Positions 18,264 to 27,000 of a stretch of DNA of 64,000 bases are shown piece by piece. Source of the DNA: Gaoshiqia sp050178015 (GTDB lineage: Bacteria > Bacteroidota > Bacteroidia > Bacteroidales > Prolixibacteraceae); NCBI GenBank assembly GCA_050178015.1, contig JBFXGM010000013.1:1-64000 (forward strand), given 5' to 3'. Numbering within the stretch: the first letter of the stretch is position 1; every line of letters starts with the position of its first letter. The notes beneath the pieces were generated by a model. The model had not been told where the DNA came from, did no database searches, and worked only from the letters and a program-made list of their open reading frames with translations. The position numbers and the translations under genes are program-made.

Positions 18264-19301
18264 TTATTTTTGTGCTCCTTGGAAATTTTCAAGCCAGTTG
18301 ACGAACCCTTCGAATGCTTCATCCCAGTGAAATTTTTCAGGATCCGGATTGCCTGATGAATCTAACTCCATGAAATTGTGTTCCAATCCCGGATAGGCAA
18401 CCAGTTTGTAATTGAATTTTTTGTTCCGAACAAATTCAATGGGCAGTAAATCGCAAAATTCTGCATTTAAATCTTCGGTTCCGTATGCAATATAAATCGG
18501 GAGTTTTGCGTGTGTCAGCTCGTCGATTAAAGGTTCTGAAAAGCTTATCAGCGAGTTGGAATTTGGATTTGCTTCGGAACCGTTGAGTTGTTCCCATTTC
18601 CTGTAAATTTCATCAATTTCCGATTGAGCATTGTTGGGAGAGAGTTGACCTGTACGTTGCATAAGCCGAATTGTACGAATACTCTGCGTGACCCTTCCCA
18701 GCGGGTCTCCCGACAAAAAGCCCAATGCCGCAATATGCATATTCCGCACAGCAATTTTTGTGGCAACCCGTGCACCTTGCGAGTGTCCAACAATGTAAAT
18801 CGAATCTGGTTGTACCCACTTTTGTTTCAGTAAAAAGTCGATGACCTGATTGCCTCGTTCCACGTAATTATCCAGGTAGTCCGCAGTCAGATAGGCTTCC
18901 GGGTACGAATACGGGTTTGTTTTGTCGGTGACGTATGCAAAATTACTGTTGAGTTGACTCTCTTCTGCTACCAAGGGAATGTGCGGCATGCTGATAATGA
19001 TAAGATTATATTTTTGAGCTAGTTTTTGATAATCGAAATTGATCGCAGGCAGAATGAAATCGTTGTCTGCAAATTTCACAACCAAAGGTATTGGCTGAGA
19101 ACCTTGGCAAAAAATGAGGGTTGGCTTTTGGCTTTCCAAATCAAGATCGAGCTTGACGAAAGTGATACTGTCGCTGCTATTTATGATTGTATAACATAGG
19201 GCATCAAGGTTTCCTACCGGAGTCTGGCTTTTGGCGGGGCATAAGCTCAAAGAAAATATAAAAGCCAAAACTACTATGTTGATTTGTGTCATAGAAATCA
19301 T
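18264..19301 (-). CDS. Exported alpha/beta hydrolase of the RiPP-like locus
   Basis: 345 aa from the ATG at 19301, which overlaps the maturase stop as ATGA (19298-19301); an upstream TTG at 19316 is less likely. A Sec signal peptide spans about residues 5-25. The alpha/beta hydrolase triad is Ser174 in GHSQG, Asp277 in GTEDLN and His308 in GLEHNF. The tight coupling to the radical SAM gene suggests it acts in the same pathway, for instance as an esterase or peptidase acting on the exported product, or on a target of it; this is inference. The gene is AT-rich like its two partners. Confidence 0.85.
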   Translation of the reverse strand: MISMTQINIVVLAFIFSLSLCPAKSQTPVGNLDALCYTIINSSDSITFVKLDLDLESQKPTLIFCQGSQPIPLVVKFADNDFILPAINFDYQKLAQKYNLIIISMPHIPLVAEESQLNSNFAYVTDKTNPYSYPEAYLTADYLDNYVERGNQVIDFLLKQKWVQPDSIYIVGHSQGARVATKIAVRNMHIAALGFLSGDPLGRVTQSIRTIRLMQRTGQLSPNNAQSEIDEIYRKWEQLNGSEANPNSNSLISFSEPLIDELTHAKLPIYIAYGTEDLNAEFCDLLPIEFVRNKKFNYKLVAYPGLEHNFMELDSSGNPDPEKFHWDEAFEGFVNWLENFQGAQK

Positions 19302-20461
19302 CCTTTTATAGAGCAATCATTTAGGGTTATTTTCTGTATTCCAATTTGGTTTGTTAGAGATGAAGGCATTTCGTCTATTAGCTTATTTTGAATATGCATG
19401 ACCAATTTGAAAATATCAGAACAATAAGCAGATGGGTTATCAAAACCATTCTTAGATGAGTATCTATGTGCTAAATGCCCTCCTCCACAAATTCTTTTTA
19501 TTATACAAGCTTGGCATTTATATCCCAGTTCTCTATCCGAATGAGAATAGTAATATCTTTTTATTAACGGATCTTCTATTGCTTGGTCAATGGTATTGTT
19601 TAATACAGAATATTTTGTTTTTGTAAACTCATTCCCACAGACCATCAAATTGTCAACAGCCTGTATATTACCATTGGGTTTTATACATACTGTTTTATTA
19701 AGCTTGCTGCCAAACATCTCATTCCCCCTTTCCACTCCAAGAATAAGACCCATTATAATTTCAAATGTTCTTATCATCGGTTTATTTGCAGAATAATCAT
19801 TATCCCACAAATCAAATATTTGTATTAACCAGTTACTAATATCAGAATTATTCATTTTTCGATTTTCGAACGTCTCATCTGGAAATAGAAAGTCAACAAA
19901 TGAGATATTATTTTCCTTTAAATGATGATAGATTTCAGTAGGATTTTCTTCGGGATTTATTACGCTTAATATATTAACCGGATAATCGTTTTTGTGAAGA
20001 AGGTTGATCCCTTTAATTATTGCGGAATAAGCATTCTTGTTGGTTGACCTAAAAATTCGATTTTTTGTAGCTGACTCTGTCCCATCTAAGCTTACTCCCA
20101 CAGAAATATCCAACTCTTTGAACAATGCTATCCATTCTTCGGAAAGGAGAGTTCCATTAGTCTGGAGTGCCAATCTAATTTCTATGCCCGGTGCAAATTC
20201 TTGACAGAAGTGTCTGAATTTTATGTAGCTGTTTTTTTGCAACAATAGTGGTTCCCCACCATGGAATATTATAAGAAAACTTTCGATGTTTTTAGTCTTG
20301 CAGTGTTCATATATACGTTTTATTACAAAAATCATTGTTTCTTCACTCATAAACGGAGCGTCTCTTTTATATGAATCATCTGCTTGATTAAACACATAGC
20401 AATAACTACAATTTAAATTGCAAATATTGGTTACTTTCAAAACTATTTCATTAATAATCAT
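19298..20461 (-). CDS. Radical SAM/SPASM peptide maturase, FxsB/GrrM-like (cyclophane-forming type)
   Basis: 387 aa. The radical SAM cluster motif CNLNCSYC has C14, C18, C21 and is followed by YVFNQADDSY and MSEET, then FHGGEPLL (66-73). The SPASM region has C259, C275, C316, C319, C325 and C347; the stretch KRICGGGHLAHRYS (about 322-335) is the hallmark of FxsB/GrrM-type maturases, members of which form aromatic-to-side-chain C-C crosslinks (three-residue cyclophanes). It lies just downstream of a small peptide gene and a perfect hairpin, and overlaps the hydrolase gene. G+C is far lower than in neighbours: 14 of 60 bases in 19801-19860. Family firm; chemistry inferred. Confidence 0.9.
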   Translation of the reverse strand: MIINEIVLKVTNICNLNCSYCYVFNQADDSYKRDAPFMSEETMIFVIKRIYEHCKTKNIESFLIIFHGGEPLLLQKNSYIKFRHFCQEFAPGIEIRLALQTNGTLLSEEWIALFKELDISVGVSLDGTESATKNRIFRSTNKNAYSAIIKGINLLHKNDYPVNILSVINPEENPTEIYHHLKENNISFVDFLFPDETFENRKMNNSDISNWLIQIFDLWDNDYSANKPMIRTFEIIMGLILGVERGNEMFGSKLNKTVCIKPNGNIQAVDNLMVCGNEFTKTKYSVLNNTIDQAIEDPLIKRYYYSHSDRELGYKCQACIIKRICGGGHLAHRYSSKNGFDNPSAYCSDIFKLVMHIQNKLIDEMPSSLTNQIGIQKITLNDCSIKG

Positions 20462-20476
20462 AGAAATCTAAATTTG

Positions 20477-20525
20477 GACTGAAAGGGATTTTATAAAAAT
20501 AAATTTGTAATAATCCCTTTCAGTC
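20477..20525 (-). promoter_or_regulatory. Perfect 14-bp hairpin between precursor and maturase genes
   Basis: Arms GACTGAAAGGGATT (20477-20490) and its exact reverse complement (20512-20525) enclose a 21-base AT-rich loop. It begins 8 bases past the precursor stop and ends 15 bases before the maturase ATG. There is no T-run after it on the minus strand, so it may be an attenuator, an RNA stabiliser for the precursor message, or a block of the maturase ribosome site. Confidence 0.75.
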
Positions 20526-20533
20526 ACTAATTA

Positions 20534-20719
20534 CTACTCTGTCTTAATTACTCTACGTACATATGTACTCTCTGCGTAATTACTACTGCCCCAATCACTA
20601 GAGCTTGCGGCATTACCTCCTCTGATTTGAGCCATTCCTTTCTTTGTCAGGAAGTCATTGATTTGATCCAGGTTCTTGTCTAAATCCTTAGAAGACAAAA
20701 TGATTTTCTTTCTTTTCAT
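20534..20719 (-). CDS. Putative RiPP precursor peptide
   Basis: 61 aa. The leader (MKRKKIILSSKDLDKNLDQ onward) is charged and ends in MAQIRGG (29-35), a double-glycine site of the sort seen in Bacteroidota peptide natural-product precursors. The 26-residue tail is Ser/Asn-rich with aromatic residues at W43, Y48 and Y53, exactly five apart, giving WGS, YAE and YVR triplets; these fit the aromatic-x-x pattern used by three-residue cyclophane maturases. The tail ends in basic and polar residues (RRVIKTE). It is the first gene of the unit with the radical SAM maturase and hydrolase. Core border and modification are inferred. Confidence 0.8.
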   Translation of the reverse strand: MKRKKIILSSKDLDKNLDQINDFLTKKGMAQIRGGNAASSSDWGSSNYAESTYVRRVIKTE

Positions 20720-20750
20720 GACATTTATTTTAATTATAGATTAATCGTAA

Positions 20751-20781
20751 GCAATATACTGTATGTTACATACAACGACAA
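20751..20781 (-). promoter_or_regulatory. Promoter of the RiPP-like locus with palindrome in the spacer
   Basis: On the minus strand TTG (20779-20781), a 20-base spacer and TATATTGC (20751-20758, six of the eight positions of TAnnTTTG including the free ones) form a plausible Bacteroidota promoter 32 bases before the precursor ATG. The spacer holds GTATGTnACATAC (20761-20773), a 6+6 palindrome that could be an operator. Confidence 0.6.
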
Positions 20782-20918
20782 GGTGTTTAATGAAATTTAA
20801 CTACTTTTAACAAAGCAATGTGTTGCCAACCAGAAGGATCAAACTTACTTCTCATTACGCCAATCTTAACAATTAGGAATTTATAAGAGAATGCTCGTGA
20901 GCAAACTTTTCTTTTTCC

Positions 20919-20926
20919 TATCTTTG
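20919..20926 (+). promoter_or_regulatory. Candidate -7 box of the pgk promoter
   Basis: TATCTTTG matches TAnnTTTG and lies 34 bases before the pgk ATG. A -33 TTG is not evident. Confidence 0.5.
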
Positions 20927-20960
20927 AACACGTACAAAAAGAAACTAAAAATAATCTATT

Positions 20961-22151
20961 ATGCAGACAATTGAAACGTATGATTTCAAAGGGAAGAAGG
21001 CGCTGATCCGCGTTGATTTTAACGTTCCTTTGAATGAAAATTTCGAGATTACTGACGATACACGTATGACTGCTGCGGTACCTACCATTAAAAAAGTGAT
21101 CGAAGCAGGCGGTTCTCCCATTATCATGTCGCACTTTGGCCGCCCAAAAGCTGGTCCGGAAGATAAATACTCCATGAAACACTTGCACAAACACCTGGCC
21201 GACCTGTTGGGTGTTGACGTGAAACTGGCCCCGGATTGCGTTGGCGCTGAAGTAAAAGCGATGGCCGATGCCCTGAAACCGGGCGAAGTGTTGTTGCTGG
21301 AAAACCTGCGCTTCCACAAAGAAGAAGAAAAAGGCGACGAAGCGTTTGCCGGCCAGTTGGCCGAGCTGGGCGACTGCTGGGTGAACGACGCCTTCGGTAC
21401 AGCTCACCGCGCTCACGCGTCAACTGCTGTGATCGCTAAATTTTTCCCGAACGACAAATTGTTCGGCTTCCTGGTTGACAGCGAAGTGGCCAGCCTGGAC
21501 AAAGTGGTGGCCAACCCGGAACGTCCGATGACGGCCATCATGGGGGGCGCGAAAGTTTCTACCAAGATCACCATCATCGAAAACATGTTGAACAAAGTGG
21601 ACAACCTGATTATCGGTGGCGGCATGATCTTTACCTTCGTGAAAGCGATGGGCGGTAACATTGGCGCATCACTTTGCGAAGACGATTACCTGGAAATGGC
21701 CAAAAGCATTATCGAACAAGCAAAAGCAAAAGGTGTGAACCTAGTGATTGCCGAGGATTGCGTGGCTGCTGATAAATTTGCCAACGACGCCAACACGGAA
21801 GTTTGCCTGACCAAAAACATCAAAGATGGTTGGTTAGGGTTGGATGTTGGCCCCAAAACGATCGCCAAATTCAAAGAAGTGATCAGCACTTCAAAAACAG
21901 TTCTTTGGAACGGTCCTGCCGGTGTTTTCGAAATGGAAGCCTTTGCTGCCGGAACCAAAGCTATTGGCGACGCGGTTGTTGAAGCTACGACAAACGGCGC
22001 TTTCACCCTGGTTGGTGGCGGCGACTCGGTAGCTGCCGTAAACAAATTCGGCATCGCCGACAAAGTTTCGTACATCTCAACCGCTGGTGGCGCGATGCTG
22101 GAAACACTGGAAGGCAAAATCCTTCCGGGTATCGCAGCTGTTCGCGGATAA
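20961..22151 (+). CDS. pgk: Phosphoglycerate kinase
   Basis: 396-aa glycolytic enzyme converting 1,3-bisphosphoglycerate and ADP to 3-phosphoglycerate and ATP. The N-domain signature RVDFNVPLNENFE (about 17-29) and the C-terminal nucleotide-binding GGGDSVAAVNKFG are intact, and the length is normal. Codon use is strong and G+C is much higher than in the divergent RiPP-like locus (34 of 60 bases in 21241-21300). It is followed by a clear terminator and appears monocistronic. Confidence 0.98.
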   Translation: MQTIETYDFKGKKALIRVDFNVPLNENFEITDDTRMTAAVPTIKKVIEAGGSPIIMSHFGRPKAGPEDKYSMKHLHKHLADLLGVDVKLAPDCVGAEVKAMADALKPGEVLLLENLRFHKEEEKGDEAFAGQLAELGDCWVNDAFGTAHRAHASTAVIAKFFPNDKLFGFLVDSEVASLDKVVANPERPMTAIMGGAKVSTKITIIENMLNKVDNLIIGGGMIFTFVKAMGGNIGASLCEDDYLEMAKSIIEQAKAKGVNLVIAEDCVAADKFANDANTEVCLTKNIKDGWLGLDVGPKTIAKFKEVISTSKTVLWNGPAGVFEMEAFAAGTKAIGDAVVEATTNGAFTLVGGGDSVAAVNKFGIADKVSYISTAGGAMLETLEGKILPGIAAVRG

Positions 22152-22180
22152 TTAGACGAAACAAGTAACGACCAAAATAG

Positions 22181-22211
22181 AAAGTCCGGGTAAGCGCCCG
22201 GACTTTTTTTG
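22181..22211 (+). terminator. Intrinsic terminator of pgk
   Basis: AAGTCCGGG and CCCGGACTT form a strong stem with a short loop, followed by a run of T. It begins about 30 bases after the pgk stop. Confidence 0.9.
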
Positions 22212-22275
22212 TTTAAAGTTTATTGAGAACTGACCGGGTGATTCCAAATCACCTGGTCAGTAAAGCAAGCAGTGC

Positions 22276-23583
22276 TTAATCTTCAATGGCCCCGTAAATG
22301 ATTGCCGTCAGCTTATCGTAGAATTCACCATGCTGGAAGGGCAGGATTTGGGTCATTCCAACGAAGATCAATTCTTCTTTCGGGTCGATGAAAAATTTGG
22401 TGCTGAAATAGCCGCCCCATTCGTAAGTTCCGGGCGATTTGGCGTTCAATCCGGCCGCATCATCGGTGAGCAAGCCGAAGCCCAAACAAAAGGTATTGCC
22501 CGGAATGTTGCTGATGCCGTTGCCTTTTTGGTTGAGGCTGATCAGTTGGTCGGCTGTCATCACCTCGATGGTTTTCCGGCCCAACAGTTGGTAGCTGTTG
22601 TAGTTCCCTTCATTTACCAATGCCTGGATAAAGCGGGCATAATCCATCGCGGTTGACGAAAGGCCGCCCCCACCGGCATAGTGCCCGATATCTTTGTTTT
22701 TCGGGTAGTTGATCGTTTCCACCAGACCGGCTTCGGAAGCCATGGAATGTCCGTTTTCATTTTGTGCGTAAACCGGCGCCAGACGGTCCTGCTTGTCTTC
22801 AGGGAGGTAAAAATACGTGTCGGTCATGCCGAGCGGGTCAAAAATGTTGGCCTTGAAATATTCCGCCAGGCTTTGTCCGGATACCACTTCAATTACGCGG
22901 CCCAGGACATCCATATTTAAGCCATAGTTGTAGCGTTCGCCGGGTTGAAAAGCTAAGGGCACTTCGGCCAACCGGTTGATGAATTCTTCGGTTGTCCACG
23001 ATTGGTGCGACAAGCCAACGCCCAGCATGTTGAATTTTGAATAGACAGCCTGCAATTTGCCCGAGTTAAAATCGCCGTAAGTGATTCCCGAGGTGTGTGT
23101 CAGCAAATGACGGATGCTGATGGGGCGTTCAGCCGGAACGGTGGTGAAGGTTGAATCTTCGGGGTTGAAAGTATCCAGTACCACCTGGTTTTTAAACGCC
23201 GGAATGTATTGGTAAACCGGATCATCCAAGCGCAGTCTCCCTTTTTCGTACAATTGCATGATGGCAACCGTGGTGATGGCCTTGGTCATGGAGGCAATCC
23301 GGAAAATATCTTCTTTCTGATAGGGTGCATCTTTGGCAGTCGAGCGGTAGCCGAAGTTTTTATAATACACAATCTCGCTATGCCGGGCCACCAGGAAAAC
23401 ACCGCCTGGTAACCAGTCTTTTTGCATGTACTCGTTGATCAGGCTGTCGGCCAGCGCCAGGCGCGAAGCTGAGAACCCGGCTTCTTTTGGTGTCGTTTCT
23501 TTGAGTTGGGACGGGATTGGTTTGTCGTACTGGCAGGCGCTGAAGGTAAACAAGATGATGGCAATAAGCAGTAAGTTTTTCAT
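22276..23583 (-). CDS. Serine hydrolase, beta-lactamase (class C/EstB) family lipoprotein
   Basis: 435 aa with a lipoprotein signal (FTFSAC, Cys17). The SxxK motif is S98-M-T-K101 in IASMTKAIT, and a tyrosine motif occurs in ERYNYGLNMDVLG (about 216-228). Such proteins are esterases, peptidases or penicillin-binding-like hydrolases; resistance cannot be inferred. It is expressed away from the 21-bp repeat array at 23678-23887. A second, distant serine hydrolase (51156-52499) also lies just downstream of a 21-bp array. Confidence 0.88.
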   Translation of the reverse strand: MKNLLLIAIILFTFSACQYDKPIPSQLKETTPKEAGFSASRLALADSLINEYMQKDWLPGGVFLVARHSEIVYYKNFGYRSTAKDAPYQKEDIFRIASMTKAITTVAIMQLYEKGRLRLDDPVYQYIPAFKNQVVLDTFNPEDSTFTTVPAERPISIRHLLTHTSGITYGDFNSGKLQAVYSKFNMLGVGLSHQSWTTEEFINRLAEVPLAFQPGERYNYGLNMDVLGRVIEVVSGQSLAEYFKANIFDPLGMTDTYFYLPEDKQDRLAPVYAQNENGHSMASEAGLVETINYPKNKDIGHYAGGGGLSSTAMDYARFIQALVNEGNYNSYQLLGRKTIEVMTADQLISLNQKGNGISNIPGNTFCLGFGLLTDDAAGLNAKSPGTYEWGGYFSTKFFIDPKEELIFVGMTQILPFQHGEFYDKLTAIIYGAIED

Positions 23584-23677
23584 CGTTTTTGATTTTTGTT
23601 TCGTGGTAAATTAGTGATTCACTAAAATAGGCAGAAAAAGGTTCCAAACAGGATTTTAGCCTTGCGAATTTCTTCTA

Positions 23678-23887
23678 TTCACCGCCGAATTACGTTCATT
23701 CGTTGCGGAATTATTCCCCGGCACGAAGACATCATTCATCTGCGTGATAGAATGAAGCAGCGGCAACGTAGCATATTTGTTCTTCGCCAGTGAATCATCG
23801 ATATTCTCGATGGAATTATATCGGGGCAACGTAGAATATCTATGATGCAATTAGGAATAATCTTTCGGCAACGCCGAATATTTCTTA
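23678..23887. repeat. Ten-unit 21-bp tandem array, degenerate, no indels
   Basis: Ten consecutive 21-base units run from 23678 to 23887 without a single gap. Units differ strongly, but most keep GAAT at positions 10-13 and a shared start; three units begin GGCAACG. The array fills most of the 473-base gap 23584-24056 upstream of the serine hydrolase; the rest holds a short open frame and the RND-operon terminator. Confidence 0.75.
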
Positions 23888-23994
23888 TTCCATACCAGAT
23901 AGGGCAGGGGCTGGCCCGCGAACGCGACGTGTTTAACCGGCTTTGCCCGCGCTTTATCGAAACGGGCTGCAACCTGCTGGAAGAGGAATTTTAG
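23842..23994 (+). pseudogene. 50-codon open frame, possible gene remnant
   Basis: The frame runs from ATG at 23842 to TAG at 23994. Its first third lies in the repeat array; the rest (GLARERDVFNRLCPRFIETG and LLEEEF at the end) reads like the C-terminus of a real protein with G+C-rich codons. I do not recognise the family. It may be the tail of a gene cut by the array, or chance. Confidence 0.3.
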
Positions 23995-23997
23995 TTT

Positions 23998-24030
23998 AAA
24001 AAAAAGGCCTGTCCCGCGGGACAAGCCTTT
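23998..24030 (-). terminator. Intrinsic terminator of the RND efflux operon
   Basis: The arms AAAGGCCTGTCCC and GGGACAAGCCTTT pair with one mismatch around a tight GC turn; the minus-strand transcript ends in a run of T. It lies 27 bases after the RND gene stop. Confidence 0.85.
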
Positions 24031-24056
24031 CACAAGTAATTGTTTCTGTATCTGAA

Positions 24057-27000
24057 TTAAAACTGTTCGGTGGTTACGGTTACGGGTGCTTCGCGCAAAC
24101 TGTCTTCGGGCAAAACGCCCAACACTTTCTTGGTGCGGTAGTTGATCCGGATGGTCAGCATGTACATCACCGGCGAAATTACCAGGGTGAGGAAGGTGGC
24201 AAAGGTCAACCCGAAAATCACCGTCCACGACATGGGGCCCCAAAAGGCAACCGTTTCACCGCCCATCGAGATCTCGGGGTTGAAGCGCGTAAACAGGGCG
24301 AAGAAATCGAAGTTTAGCCCGATGGCCAGCGGGATAAGGCCAAGCACGGTGGTTATAGCTGTTAGCAATACCGGGCGCAAACGGGTTTTTCCGGCATTTA
24401 CCAGACAGGCAATTTCGTCATCCACATGCAGGAAAGCCTTTTCCGATAAGCCCATTTCCTCACGTTTACGGTCGCGCAGCAAATCGATATAGTCAACCAG
24501 CACAATGCCGTTGTTGACCACAATACCGGCCAGCGAAATGATGCCGATCCCGGTCATGATGACCACAAATTCCATGTTGAAAATAGCCAGCCCAAGGAAC
24601 ACGCCAATCGTGCTGAACAAGACAGTCGTCATGATGATGAGCGGGCGGATGAACGAGTTGAACTGGGTAACCAGGATCAGGGTAATCAAGGCCAGGGCCA
24701 CCAGCAGGGCAAACATCAGGAAGCTGCTGCTTTCGGCCTGTTCCTGTTGTTCGCCGGTAAAGGAAATCGTGTAGCCACGCGGTATCTCATAATCGGCCAG
24801 CACCTGGCGGACACGTGCATTGATTTCGTTGGCATTGAAGCCCTCGATCACGTTCGACGAAATAGTGATCACCCGCTTGTTGTCGATCCGGTTGATTTTG
24901 TCGTAGGTAGTTGAATACTCGAAACTGGCCACTGCCGAAATCGGTATCTTATTGCCTTCCACCAACAGGCGCTGGTTCATGAGTGTTGACACATCGTTCC
25001 GGTATTTTTCATCCAGCCGCACATAAATATCGTATTCGTCTTCGCCTTCTTTATAATCCCCGGCATCGGCCCCGTACAGCGCATTGCGCAGACCAAGGGC
25101 TATCGCGGTTGTCGAAAGCTGGTATAAGCGGGCCTTCTCGCGGTCGATCTTCACCAACATTTCGGGCTGGTTGATGTCAATGTCCATTTTCAGCCCTTCA
25201 ATTCCGACAATCCGGTCGTCATCAATCCGTTTGATCACATCATCGGTAATTTTCAGCAACTGGTCAAACTCATCGCCGGCCACTTCAATATTGATGGGTG
25301 AGCCAACCGGTGGGCCATCGTCTTCTTTTTCGACAAAAACTTTGGCGCCAACAAACCCGTTCAGTTTATCGGCCAGTTCTTTCATGATGTCGGACGTGCT
25401 GATGCCGCCGCGCAGTTTATATTCTTCGAACGAGATGGACGTAAGTGATTTGTTGGGGCTGGCCGAATTTTCAAACAGGCCACCTTTCCCGTTGCCCACG
25501 TTGGTGGTTACCGATTTGACAATGTGATCGTAAGGCTCCAGTGTCTTTTTAACGATGGTCTCCACTTCCAGCGAAACCTGGTCGGTGCGCTCAATGGACG
25601 TGCCCAGGGGCAACTCCATCGTTACATAAACCGTTTGCGGGTCGGTTTGGGGGAAGAAGATCACTTTGGGCTGGCTCAGGCCAAAGTAAGTTAACGATCC
25701 AATGAGCAACAGGATGGTCCCGAAAAAATATACCAGCGGCATTTTCCCGGTTAGCGCCTGCCGTAATTGCTTTTCGTACAGGCCTTCTACCCAAACCAGG
25801 AAGGTGTTTTGAAACCAGCGGGCCAGTTGCCGCAATGCAACCAGATTGAGCAATATGAGTAAAGCGATTGCCATCAGGATATTGGCCAGCCAATAAACAC
25901 CCAGCATGTAAAAAGGCAGCGAAACCGCGGCAAGGATACCGGCGTTTCTCAGCACCTTCTTTCTGTTTGCCTTCCGGGCAATATCTTCAATCTTCATGAA
26001 GGTGGCAATGAATGGTGGGGTCAGCACCAGCGCCACAAACAACGAAGAAGCGAGCACAATGATCAGTGTTTCGGGCAATATCTTCATGAACTCGCCCATG
26101 ATGCCTTCCCACAGGATAAGCGGAAAGAAGGCCGCCAGTGTGGTGAGGGTGGACGAAATAATCGGGAAGGCAATCTCGCTCACGCCGCGCTGGGTGGCAT
26201 GAAGCAGGGAATAACCTTTGGAATGGAGCCGATAGACATTTTCGACGACCACGATGGAGTTGTCCACCAGCATCCCCAGGGCCAGGATCAGACTGAACAG
26301 CACCATGTTGTTCATCGAGATACCCATTTGCTGCAGGATTACGAACGACAGGAACATGGACATGGGGATGGACAGCCCGGAGAACAGCGCATTGCGGAAC
26401 CCCAGGAACAGAAAGAGGACGAAAATCACCAGGATCATCCCCAGGATGATGCTGTTTTCGAGGTTGGCAATTTGGTTGCGGATGTAAAACGAGTTGTCGT
26501 CGGTGATGCGCACGTCCAGGTTTTTGGGCAAATACCCGCTTTCCTGCTGCGAGGCAATTACGTCGCGTATTTTATCGGTGGCCGCCAAGATGTTCTGGCC
26601 GCTCTTTTTGGTAACCGACAAGGTCACCACCGGCTTTTCGTCCAGGCGAGAGATGGTCGATTTCTCCTTATAATCGTCAACCACTTCGGCAATGTCGCGA
26701 ATGTAAACCGGTTTGCCGTTGTTCACCTTGATGATGGTGTTGCGGATTTGGTCCATGTTGGTGTAATCCGCCTCGGTGCGGATTACCCGCCGGATTTCGT
26801 CGGAGGTGAATTCGCCGGCGCCCATGGTCAGGTTTTCCATCTTAATGGCCAACACGATGTCCTCAAAGGCCAATTCGCTGGCATCGAGCTTGTACGGATC
26901 AACATTGATCTGGATTTCCCGTTCGTCAACCCCGCGTATCTTTGCTTCCGACACCTCGTTCAACCCTTCAAATTCATCCTGAAGGTTCTCGGCAAACTTT

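Noticed and set aside
22276..23583. Calling the serine hydrolase a beta-lactamase resistance gene
   Set aside because: The family is broad (esterases, peptidases, PBPs); SxxK alone does not show drug hydrolysis.
23656..23850. Minus-strand frame of 64 codons in the 23.7-kb array
   Set aside because: Same reason: open because the 21-base units lack stops; low-complexity, no family features.
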